Source of the DNA: Planctomycetota bacterium
Lineage (GTDB): Bacteria; Planctomycetota; B129-G9
Assembly (NCBI GenBank): GCA_030607235.1
Contig: JAUWEX010000070.1
Span: 1 to 6,558, forward strand
DNA: 6,558 bases
Direction: 5' to 3'
Positions 1 to 6,303 of this stretch are shown one piece after another (the first letter of the stretch is position 1; each line of letters begins with the position of its first letter). Below the pieces are notes generated by a model. That model worked only from the letters and a program-made list of their open reading frames with translations. It did not search any database and had not been told where the DNA came from. Made by a program: the position numbers and the translations under genes.

Positions 1-894
1 GGCCTGCACCGTGGTTTGGGCGTAGTATTTTTCCAGTTCGGCGTGGATGAGCCTGCCGGTGAATTCGACCCTGTCGGTGATGCCCAGTTCCGCGGCCAGC
101 GTCTTGTTTGTGTCGAGCGCGCTGCCGTCGCCGACCGCGACCAGGCCCACCCCGGGCAGCAGCGCAATCGCTTGCAGCAGCACGTCCAGCCCCTTCGAGC
201 GGATGACCTGCCCGACGAAAAGCACCTTGCCGTCCGCATTAGGCGGATTGGCGGGCAGCGGCGCAGGCGGCGTCTCCGGCGGTACGGTGAAACCGTGCAC
301 CACGTCGACTCTTTCGGGCGCGAAGCCGTTGAGCACGAGTTGTTCTTTCATGTGGTTACTTAGCACGATCACGCCGTGGCAGTCGCGGTGCGCGGCGAGC
401 AGTTTTTTGCGCGGGCCGAGCGCGTGAAAGGTTGGCACCATCTTGCAGCGCAGCGGCCTGCCCATAAAACAGCCGTAGAGCATACATTTGGGTCCGAGCG
501 GCAGCGTGCAGATTTTGCGGCTCTTCGGGAAGTAGCGTACCTCGCGCAGGCAGTAGAGGTGATGGTCCTGGATGATCGTTATCGTCGGCAGGCGGCGCCT
601 GAGCGCGCGCATGAATTCGAGATTGCGGCTTTTGTGAACCAGCGCGACCTCGGGCCGGTGCCGGGCGCAGATTTCGTCCAGAAATGCGAAATAGTCGGCC
701 TCGCCGCAGTTTTCGGGGATTTTCACGACATCCTCGAAGGCGGCGCGGTAGGCGTCCTCGTCCACGCCGCTTGCGCGTTCGTGCAGCAGGACGTGCGAGT
801 GGCCAAGCGCGCTCAGGGCGTTGGCGACCTGAAAACAGTACTGCTCGAGGCCGCCGCGGAAGCCGAAAGTTTCGCCGATCGTCAGCGTCTTCAT
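1..894 (-). CDS. GT4-type glycosyltransferase, 3' end outside the window
   Basis: The reverse strand from the ATG at 894 stays open for 298 codons to the left edge, so the C-terminus is missing. The family transfers a sugar from a nucleotide donor to a growing polysaccharide or glycolipid at the cytoplasmic membrane face. The N-terminus (MKTLTIGETFGFRGGLEQYC) matches the glycine-rich acceptor-side loop of GT-B enzymes. Residues 110-115 (DHHLYC), followed by cysteines 129, 137, 142 and 150, resemble the HD...C...C..C segment found in many GT4 enzymes. Residues 223-257 contain GKVLFVGQVIRSKGLDVLLQ and VAVGDGS, the typical start of the donor-binding Rossmann domain. The EX7E motif expected near the end would lie outside the window. 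Usual length is about 370-400 residues, so roughly a fifth to a quarter is absent. The start is preceded by AAAGG at a 9-nt spacing. Donor and acceptor cannot be told from the sequence. Confidence 0.9.
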   Translation of the reverse strand, partial: MKTLTIGETFGFRGGLEQYCFQVANALSALGHSHVLLHERASGVDEDAYRAAFEDVVKIPENCGEADYFAFLDEICARHRPEVALVHKSRNLEFMRALRRRLPTITIIQDHHLYCLREVRYFPKSRKICTLPLGPKCMLYGCFMGRPLRCKMVPTFHALGPRKKLLAAHRDCHGVIVLSNHMKEQLVLNGFAPERVDVVHGFTVPPETPPAPLPANPPNADGKVLFVGQVIRSKGLDVLLQAIALLPGVGLVAVGDGSALDTNKTLAAELGITDRVEFTGRLIHAELEKYYAQTTVQA

Positions 895-938
895 GCGCGA
901 GAGCCTTTGTTTTTGCGTGTTTTTCGGATATCCAGCAT
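891..938 (-). CDS. possible 15-codon upstream ORF, ATGA-coupled to the glycosyltransferase
   Basis: An ATG at 938 opens a reading frame coding for MLDIRKTRKNKGSRA. It stops at TGA 893-891, which shares the ATGA with the glycosyltransferase start. It is preceded by a good Shine-Dalgarno-like AAGAGGAA. Six of its 15 residues are basic. However, the predicted promoter at 946-974 would start the transcript at about 939-940, so that Shine-Dalgarno would not be transcribed and the ORF could only be read from a leaderless mRNA or from a promoter further upstream. It could be a translational-coupling leader or chance. No homology can be claimed for so short a peptide. Confidence 0.25.
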   Translation of the reverse strand: MLDIRKTRKNKGSRA

Positions 939-945
939 AATTCCT

Positions 946-974
946 CTTATAGCACAGGCTTGCGTTTTTTGCAA
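946..974 (-). promoter_or_regulatory. sigma70-type promoter for the glycosyltransferase
   Basis: On the reverse strand the -35 box TTGCAA (974-969) is followed by exactly 17 bases and the -10 box TATAAG (951-946). The three bases before the -10 are TGC, an extended -10 element. Transcription would begin near 939-940, giving a 5' leader of about 45 nt before the start at 894. This is a sequence prediction only. Confidence 0.6.
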
Positions 975-978
975 TCCT

Positions 979-991
979 CGCGCCCGGCGCG
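979..991. repeat. 13-bp GC palindrome between divergent promoters
   Basis: CGCGCC-C-GGCGCG is a perfect inverted repeat of 6-bp arms around one base. It sits between the -35 box of the leftward promoter (969-974) and that of the rightward promoter (1004-1009), where an operator shared by both genes would be expected. A nearly identical string occurs inside the sulfatase-like gene at about 4162-4181, so chance in a GC-rich genome is a serious alternative. Confidence 0.25.
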
Positions 992-1003
992 AAACCAAAA
1001 GTC

Positions 1004-1031
1004 TTGTATTATGCGTTTATCGGTGTAAAAT
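1004..1031 (+). promoter_or_regulatory. candidate promoter for the PQQ-like propeller gene
   Basis: TTGTAT (1004-1009), a 16-base spacer and TAAAAT (1026-1031) form a plausible sigma70-type promoter. It would start transcription near 1038 and leave a leader of about 38 nt. The whole stretch from 1000 to 1060 is AT-rich compared with its surroundings, and other -10-like strings occur, for example ATAATA at 1052, so the exact site is uncertain. Confidence 0.45.
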
Positions 1032-1064
1032 ACCTTGTAAAAGTATCGTGAATAATATCGAGAA

Positions 1065-1070
1065 AAGGAG
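1065..1070 (+). promoter_or_regulatory. ribosome binding site AAGGAG for the propeller gene
   Basis: AAGGAG lies 5 bases before the ATG at 1076. It fixes that start, which is also the one that yields an intact signal peptide. Confidence 0.8.
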
Positions 1071-1075
1071 AAACC

Positions 1076-3448
1076 ATGCGTATCCTATCCCGAATCTTCG
1101 CCCTTCTGCTGTGCGTTCTGCTGTTGACCGTTTTTTCCGGTTCGGACGAGGCCGCCGGAAGAATCGTTAGCAAAAGCATCATCATCGGTAGATGCCATGA
1201 AGTAGAAAGCGATGAGGAAGAACTCGCCCGGATTTATTTCGAAGAGGTCGACAAGGAGGTCAGCGCCACGCTCGACGCGATCCTCTTCGAGGCCAAGACC
1301 GAGGGCTATGCCGAGGCGATCGTGGCCTTGCAGAATCTTATCGAGCAGCGCGGAGATTCGCTGATCCCGGTGAAGGATTCCGAGAGCCGCTTCGTAAATT
1401 TCGCCGGGCAAATCTTCGAAAAAATAAATTCCAGCCCCGCCATCCTCTCGGCCTATCGCCGTCGATTCGATCCGAAGGTGCGCAAACTCCTCAACGAGGC
1501 CCGCCAAAAGCACGATATAAGTTTGCTCGTAAAAATCTGGCGCGATTACCGGCCGTCTTCCCACACCGGCGAGGCGCTCTACGAACTCGGCACGCTGGCG
1601 CTCGAACAGGGCGACTGGGGCCGCGCGGCGTGGTGTCTGAAACGTGCCGCTGTATACGAAAGCGTGCCACGGGGGTTGTGCCTCGTCAAGCAGGCCTCGG
1701 CCCTTGCGGAGATGGGCGACGAAGCGGGCATCCGCGCCATATTGCGCGACCTGCCCGGAGAAACCGCCTCCGAAAAAATCCGCATGGTCCGCTCCGTAGT
1801 CTCGGTCGAGGAGTGCCTCAAGACCCTGCTGGAAAAAATCCGCCACGAAAAGATAGCGATACCCGACGTCCCTCTCGAGGCCGTAACCAGCAGCACCGAG
1901 ATTCCCGAGGTCAAACGCCCCAAACGTTCCCAACGCGATAAGTACGAGATGTACTTATACGAAGATATGCCGCATCGCGAAAAATCCCGGCGCTCGTATG
2001 CCAACACCCCGTACCACGCGCAGTACGCCGATGGCAAAATCTGCGTCGTTCACGAATCCGGCCTGCGCGTTTTTGACGGCGACGGCAAGTTCCTGTGGGA
2101 CTCCACCACCCTGTTCTCTTACGCCAGGAAGCGGCAGTCGCGGCCCTCGTACTGGTACAGATACCCATACATGCAGGCAATTCAGCCGGTGTACCAGGAA
2201 TTTCCCGTGATATGGGGCGGACGGGTGTTTACGGTAGTGCCGGCCTGGTTCGAGGTCCCCATCGGCGACAGGGGCTGCTACAAGGTCAGCCCGCGCAAAC
2301 TGATTTGCATGGATCTGAAATCGGGCAAGATAAAATGGATGACCGGCGGCTGCGACGCGGACGATTATCGCCCGCTGCATCTGATAAGTTTCTGCACTCC
2401 GCCGCTGTGCCTTTCCGGCAAGGCCTACGCGGTCGGATACAATCCCCATCCGCAGAAAAAGAGCAACCGATACTCGCTGTATTGCATGGACTGCATGACC
2501 GGGCGGGTGCTCTGGGAGGCGCCGCTGTACCAGAACGAATGCATAATCGAAGAGGGCGTATTCGACACACGGCTGCGCGGCCGCGCGCTTATGCCGTCGA
2601 CCGACGGCACCCGCATATTCGTCGCCACCGACGACGGAGCCTCGCTCTGTGTCAACACCATCGACGGGCGCATCGACTGGGCGACCAAATACCCTGTCAA
2701 GCGGCTGATGGATGAATACAGCCGTTACGAAGAGGACTATAACAAAACCTATTGGTCGGGCATGCGCTCGGTATACGCCGACGGAATCTTGCTGGTAACC
2801 GCGGCGGACTCGCGCTGGCTGTTCGCCCACGACGCCGATTCCGGCGAAGTGCTCTGGAAGTGGGACAACAAGGCTCGCACGGTCGATTACATCTTCGGCG
2901 TTCGCGATTCGAAAGTGATTTTGTGCGGCGAATACCTGGCGATGTTCGATCTCAAGACCGGCAGGCCGATCAAAAAGATGCGCGTGCCGTATCCGCCCAA
3001 CTCCTTCATCTGCGGCCGCATCTGCGCCAGCGACACCTGCCTGTACTGGCCGACGAAACAGGGTATCATGGTCTACGATCTCCGCAACTTCAAACTGCGG
3101 GCCGCGTTTTCCTTCAAAACGATGAAGGCCGCGCGCAACGTCGGCGATATGGGCGAAGCGAAAGAAGAATACTCCGGCAACCTAATCCTCGTCGGAGACA
3201 AACTCGTCTCCGTCAGCGACAAGCGCATCACCTTCTACGGCCCCGCGCCCGCGGAACCCGAAACGCCGCCGGAACCCGCCACGCCCCCCGCGCCCGACGA
3301 TGAAAAAGGTGAGGATGGCGACCGGCACAAGGACAAACCGGCGCAGCCCGAACAGGGAGAACGAAAAGAAGAGAACGGTGAGCCTGACGGCCCGCCGCCC
3401 ACCGAAGAAACGCCCGCGCCGCCGGAAACCGCGCCCGATCAGCGATAG
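1076..3448 (+). CDS. exported PQQ-like beta-propeller protein with helical N-terminal domain
   Basis: This 790-residue protein begins with a signal peptide: basic MRILSR, a hydrophobic core at about 7-20, and probable cleavage between 21 and 27. It is therefore probably periplasmic or cell-surface. Residues about 45-265 are helical, with a TPR-like stretch at 168-192 (ALYELGTLALEQGDWGRAAW). From about 320 come some eight PQQ-like propeller repeats of the form 'hydrophobic strand, D..TG/SGK.LW': near 330-341, 409-421, 468-480, 523-535, 582-594, 620-632, 663-677 and 707-720. Such repeats normally act as a protein-interaction scaffold (as in BamB) and need not bind PQQ. I see no dehydrogenase active-site motif. 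Residues 722-790 form a proline, glutamate and aspartate-rich, probably disordered tail. The helical-plus-propeller layout recalls planctomycete proteins of unknown function. The gene appears monocistronic, and its last 10 bp overlap the opposing gene. The precise role is unknown. Confidence 0.88.
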   Translation: MRILSRIFALLLCVLLLTVFSGSDEAAGRIVSKSIIIGRCHEVESDEEELARIYFEEVDKEVSATLDAILFEAKTEGYAEAIVALQNLIEQRGDSLIPVKDSESRFVNFAGQIFEKINSSPAILSAYRRRFDPKVRKLLNEARQKHDISLLVKIWRDYRPSSHTGEALYELGTLALEQGDWGRAAWCLKRAAVYESVPRGLCLVKQASALAEMGDEAGIRAILRDLPGETASEKIRMVRSVVSVEECLKTLLEKIRHEKIAIPDVPLEAVTSSTEIPEVKRPKRSQRDKYEMYLYEDMPHREKSRRSYANTPYHAQYADGKICVVHESGLRVFDGDGKFLWDSTTLFSYARKRQSRPSYWYRYPYMQAIQPVYQEFPVIWGGRVFTVVPAWFEVPIGDRGCYKVSPRKLICMDLKSGKIKWMTGGCDADDYRPLHLISFCTPPLCLSGKAYAVGYNPHPQKKSNRYSLYCMDCMTGRVLWEAPLYQNECIIEEGVFDTRLRGRALMPSTDGTRIFVATDDGASLCVNTIDGRIDWATKYPVKRLMDEYSRYEEDYNKTYWSGMRSVYADGILLVTAADSRWLFAHDADSGEVLWKWDNKARTVDYIFGVRDSKVILCGEYLAMFDLKTGRPIKKMRVPYPPNSFICGRICASDTCLYWPTKQGIMVYDLRNFKLRAAFSFKTMKAARNVGDMGEAKEEYSGNLILVGDKLVSVSDKRITFYGPAPAEPETPPEPATPPAPDDEKGEDGDRHKDKPAQPEQGERKEENGEPDGPPPTEETPAPPETAPDQR

Positions 3449-6090
3449 TAGCGCCGTGTACCCCACGCGCCCTCGCCCTCCGCGAGGAAACGCCGCATCA
3501 CCGCCCTTAGCCGCGTCAGTTCCTCCGGCGCGTTCTCGACGAGGTTGTTACGCTCGCGCGGGTCGTTGCGCAGATCGTAGAACTGCTCGTAGCCGCGGTC
3601 GCGGTGAACGATATATTTCCAGCGCCACGACCCATCTTCGATTTTTACCACCGCAAACGAATCGTGAAACGACGAAATGCCGAACAGGTAATCGCGGTCG
3701 ATCGTTTCGCCTTCGCCCGTCATCAGCGGCAGTAAACTGACGCCGTGGTAGGGGCTGGGCGCCGAACGTCGCATCAGGTTGACGATCGTCGGTGCGATGT
3801 CCACGCCCGAAACCGGCGTATCGATCCGGCGCGGCTTCAGCCCGGTACCTGCGGGCAGTTTTATCATCAGCGGCACGTGCAGTTGCTCTTCGTAGCAGAA
3901 AAACCCGCCGAAGTGCCCGTGATCGTCCAGCCCCGAACCGTGGTCGGCGGTAACGATGATTACCGCCTTGTCGTAGACGCCCATTTTCCTGAGGTCGCCG
4001 AAAAAATTCCGCAGAGTGATGTCGGTATACAGCATTGCCTCGTCGTAAAGGTCCTGCTGGCGCTCGCCGAAGATTTCGTAACCCTCGTAGAGGTTCTCGC
4101 CGTGCGGGTGTTTCCACGGGAAGTGCGTCGCGTTAAAGTGCATGTAGACGAAATAGCCCGTCCTCGCGCGCCCGGCGCGGATTTCGCCCTCGCGGTTTTT
4201 TATCAGCGCCACCGTCTCTTCGACCTTGTCCTTCTCGTCGTATTTTTCTATCAATTCAAAGCGCCCCCCGCTGCCGCCGGGCAGATTTTCCCAAAAACGC
4301 TCCGGTGCCACTCCGTTTCGGTCGGCGTAAAAGTGATTGATGAAAAATTTTTCGTACCCTCCTGCGATCAAATCGCCGGTAAAAAACGGGCAGGCGAGTT
4401 CGGGCTCGTTGAGCGCGCGCGAGCAGTACCGGCCCGAAAAGACGCACCTCATTGAGCAGGTCGTAGCGGTCGCTGGCGAACGCGCGTTGTTGAAGACGAA
4501 TGCGTCCTCGGCGAACTCCTCCAGAAACGGCGTGGTGCGGCGAGCCGAGTATCCGTGCAGACTCGTGCGGTCGGTCCGCGCGGCGTCGATGATGATGAAG
4601 ATAACCGGCGGCGGCGAATCGAAGTGCAGGCCCTTTAACTCCGGCAGGGTCGCATGGCGCGCGCCGAAAAATTCAAACTCGCCGTCCTCCGCGGCCTCCG
4701 CCTTGCCGTCGAAAATATCGTGATTGAAAAGCCGCATCGGAATTTCGTAGGCGGTGCGGCCGAGACTGGAGTATTCGTTGGTGATCATGCGCACCTGCTG
4801 GTTGGCGTGCAGCAGATAGCAGCCCGCCAGCGCGACGCTCAGCAAAACCGCGAGCGCGGGGATGGATACCCGAAGTTTCGGCGAGGAGCACAGCCCGATC
4901 GATCGCGCCAGCACGAACACAGCCAGCAAGACGATCGCGCCGAAAAATACCGAGTGGATGCCGCGGCCCACGTAACTGAATTCGGTCAGCATGGGCCAGT
5001 TCTGCCCGCCGACAACCACCGCAAGTATCGCCGCCGAGACCGTGGCCGCCGCGTAAAACACGCGCGCCGGAATCTTTCGCCGGCCCCACAGCCGCAGCGA
5101 AATCATCAGCGGCGTCAACGGCAGCAACAGCATCGCCGCCGCGAGATACGCCGCGCAGTTGCCCGCCCGCAGGCCCGCGTCGGATGAGGCGTGCGCGAGG
5201 ATCGTGTTGTAGTTGGCCCTGGTTGCCAGCAGCAGCAGATAGCCCAGCAGAAACGACATGATTACGATGTGGGTTTCGACCTGCAGGTCGGCGATCTCGC
5301 GCCCGAAGACCCCCCAGAACATCCAGCAAAACACCAGCCCCACCGTCGCCGCCGTACACGCCAGCGGCAGCAGCACCGACGGCGTGCGGTCGTTGTCTTT
5401 CAAAGGCCCCCGCGCTCTGGGCGAGACCAGGTAAAAATAAAATCCGACGAGCCAGCCGAAAAACGACAGGGACACGCCACCGAGCGCGCCGAGAGTCGCG
5501 GCGTAGGCGAGGTAGGCCGGGAAATCCGCGGCGAAAATTTCCGCGGCGAATCTGCCGGTGTGCAGCAGGGCCTCGGCTACCAGCAGCGCCGCACCGGCCA
5601 TGCCGAAGACCAGCGAGAACTTCAGCAGGAATCGCGCGAACTGGCGGAAGTCGACCCCGGTCATCGCGAGGGCGTGTCGGCGCAGGACGCTGGCGCGGTT
5701 TTCGTCGGTCGCCCCCATCGCCAGCAGCAACACCCCCGCGGGTATCGTCCACAGGATACCCCACCACAATACCGCCGCGATGAAACCACAATATAATATG
5801 AAAGCGGCGGAGTACGGCGCGTGCGTTTTTGCGGAGGCGCGCGACCTTAGCGTCGCGGCGACCGCGCCCAGCGCGACAACCGCCGAAAGCGCCGCGGCGA
5901 CGTGTTCGATCAACCGCACATACGGGTACAGTCCGGCGAGCACCTCGACGTGAGGCGACTCGGCGGGACTGACCGCGCGGGTTTGCGCATTGGCCTCGGC
6001 CAGCGCCGACCACAGCGCGCCTGCGCAAAACAGCAGGAACAGCGCGGTGAGAGCCATCAGGATTATGGATTTCGTTTTATTGGCGTTCAC
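3439..6090 (-). CDS. membrane-embedded sulfatase-like hydrolase/transferase
   Basis: This is an 883-residue protein. Residues 1-430 carry about 12 hydrophobic segments (for example 8-29, 58-80, 95-126, 152-175, 240-262, 272-290, 312-332, 342-360, 378-398 and 406-426). Residues 495-883 form an alkaline-phosphatase-superfamily domain: IFIIIDAARTDRTSLHGY at 497-514 with metal-ligand candidate D502, ATATTCSMRCVFSG at 540-553, H657, TADHGSG at 714-720 with D716 and H717, H724 and H726, SGVDIAPTI at 761-769, and the sulfatase-typical FYDLRNDPRERNNL at 837-850. The sulfatase CxPxR motif is absent. T543 falls where the FGly cysteine or the EptA/MCR threonine would be, which suggests a phospho-group transferase or an atypical hydrolase acting on an envelope glycan or lipid. 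The start is GTG at 6090. An in-frame stop lies just upstream, and the alternative ATG at 6057 would lose the basic K5 and K7. The Shine-Dalgarno is weak (GGGAA directly before GTG). The substrate is unknown. Confidence 0.88.
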   Translation of the reverse strand: MNANKTKSIILMALTALFLLFCAGALWSALAEANAQTRAVSPAESPHVEVLAGLYPYVRLIEHVAAALSAVVALGAVAATLRSRASAKTHAPYSAAFILYCGFIAAVLWWGILWTIPAGVLLLAMGATDENRASVLRRHALAMTGVDFRQFARFLLKFSLVFGMAGAALLVAEALLHTGRFAAEIFAADFPAYLAYAATLGALGGVSLSFFGWLVGFYFYLVSPRARGPLKDNDRTPSVLLPLACTAATVGLVFCWMFWGVFGREIADLQVETHIVIMSFLLGYLLLLATRANYNTILAHASSDAGLRAGNCAAYLAAAMLLLPLTPLMISLRLWGRRKIPARVFYAAATVSAAILAVVVGGQNWPMLTEFSYVGRGIHSVFFGAIVLLAVFVLARSIGLCSSPKLRVSIPALAVLLSVALAGCYLLHANQQVRMITNEYSSLGRTAYEIPMRLFNHDIFDGKAEAAEDGEFEFFGARHATLPELKGLHFDSPPPVIFIIIDAARTDRTSLHGYSARRTTPFLEEFAEDAFVFNNARSPATATTCSMRCVFSGRYCSRALNEPELACPFFTGDLIAGGYEKFFINHFYADRNGVAPERFWENLPGGSGGRFELIEKYDEKDKVEETVALIKNREGEIRAGRARTGYFVYMHFNATHFPWKHPHGENLYEGYEIFGERQQDLYDEAMLYTDITLRNFFGDLRKMGVYDKAVIIVTADHGSGLDDHGHFGGFFCYEEQLHVPLMIKLPAGTGLKPRRIDTPVSGVDIAPTIVNLMRRSAPSPYHGVSLLPLMTGEGETIDRDYLFGISSFHDSFAVVKIEDGSWRWKYIVHRDRGYEQFYDLRNDPRERNNLVENAPEELTRLRAVMRRFLAEGEGAWGTRRYYR

Positions 6091-6117
6091 TTCCCGTCTC
6101 GACCGAATAAAGCGGAT

Positions 6118-6146
6118 AGCCTAACAGAAAAGCCCTTTGCAGGCAA
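6118..6146 (-). promoter_or_regulatory. candidate promoter for the sulfatase-like gene
   Basis: On the reverse strand TTGCCT (6146-6141), a 17-base spacer and TAGGCT (6123-6118) are preceded at the -10 by TGT, an extended -10 element. Transcription would start near 6111, about 20 nt before the GTG start. The -10 is only a partial match to consensus. The -35 and spacer coincide with the left arm of the inverted repeat at 6130-6191. Confidence 0.45.
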
Positions 6147-6191
6147 TGCCACAAAGAGCCGTCCCTTGCCGAAGCCTGCAAAATAAGGCTT
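6130..6191. repeat. interrupted inverted repeat between divergent genes
   Basis: TTTGCAGGC (6136-6144) and GCCTGCAAA (6174-6182) are perfect 9-bp inverted arms. Outside them AAGCC (6130-6134) and GGCTT (6187-6191) can also pair, giving 14 bp in all with small bulges and a 29-base interior. There is no T-run after it, so it does not look like an intrinsic terminator. Its left arm covers the spacer and -35 of the leftward promoter, so an operator role is possible. A structured element is the alternative. Confidence 0.55.
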
Positions 6192-6216
6192 AAGGCCAAA
6201 TTCCGCCATGCCGATG

Positions 6217-6245
6217 TTGACTACTGGGAGGCGGTGCGGTATAAT
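6217..6245 (+). promoter_or_regulatory. near-consensus sigma70 promoter for the prepilin gene
   Basis: TTGACT (6217-6222), a spacer of exactly 17 bases (6223-6239) and a perfect TATAAT (6240-6245) make this the strongest promoter in the window, with one mismatch to consensus. Transcription would start near 6252, giving a leader of about 50 nt. Confidence 0.75.
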
Positions 6246-6288
6246 AAAATTAGAATCTGTCTTTGTATTTTTATACGACCTTTCCCGT

Positions 6289-6299
6289 AAGGGGGTGAT
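6289..6299 (+). promoter_or_regulatory. strong ribosome binding site of the prepilin gene
   Basis: AAGGGGGTGAT differs by one base from AAGGAGGTGAT, the complement of the 16S rRNA 3' end. It ends 4 bases before the ATG at 6304. This extended match fixes the start and suggests high translation. Confidence 0.8.
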
Positions 6300-6303
6300 A
6301 TCC

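Larger units (their letters stand above)
6091..6303. other. divergent intergenic region with two promoters and an inverted repeat
   Basis: These 213 bases separate the divergent sulfatase-like and prepilin genes. They hold a leftward promoter (6118-6146), a 14-bp interrupted inverted repeat (6130-6191), a near-consensus rightward promoter (6217-6245), an AT-rich leader and a strong ribosome binding site (6289-6299). I see no convincing small gene here. The long leftward frame covering 6087-6458 is antisense to the prepilin and spans both promoters. Confidence 0.7.

Noticed and set aside
376..1170. Open frame of 264 codons on the plus strand
   Set aside because: It runs antisense to the glycosyltransferase, then through the promoter region and into the signal peptide of the propeller gene in another frame.
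1085..1933. Open frame of 282 codons on the minus strand
   Set aside because: It lies wholly antisense to the propeller gene, has no recognisable motif and has low-complexity composition expected from the opposite strand of GC-rich coding DNA.
1955..2830. Open frame of 291 codons on the minus strand
   Set aside because: It is antisense to clear PQQ-like repeats and has no ribosome binding site or domain signature.
2033..3238. Propeller as a PQQ-dependent alcohol or glucose dehydrogenase
   Set aside because: The repeats match only the structural blade pattern. No dehydrogenase catalytic motif, vicinal-cysteine active site or haem-binding CxxCH was found.
4432..4474. Reading C545-S-M-R548 as a sulfatase CxPxR FGly motif
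   Set aside because: It is one residue short, lacks the proline, and is two residues out of register with the conserved SGRY/TGRYP that follows.
4673..6028. Open frame of 451 codons on the minus strand
   Set aside because: It is a shifted frame of the sulfatase-like gene, very rich in Arg and Gly. The real frame shows transmembrane segments and catalytic motifs.
6279..6292. Small hairpin CCTT-TCCCGT-AAGG that would cover part of the prepilin ribosome binding site
   Set aside because: It has only four base pairs with a six-base loop, too weak to argue for a thermosensor or riboswitch.
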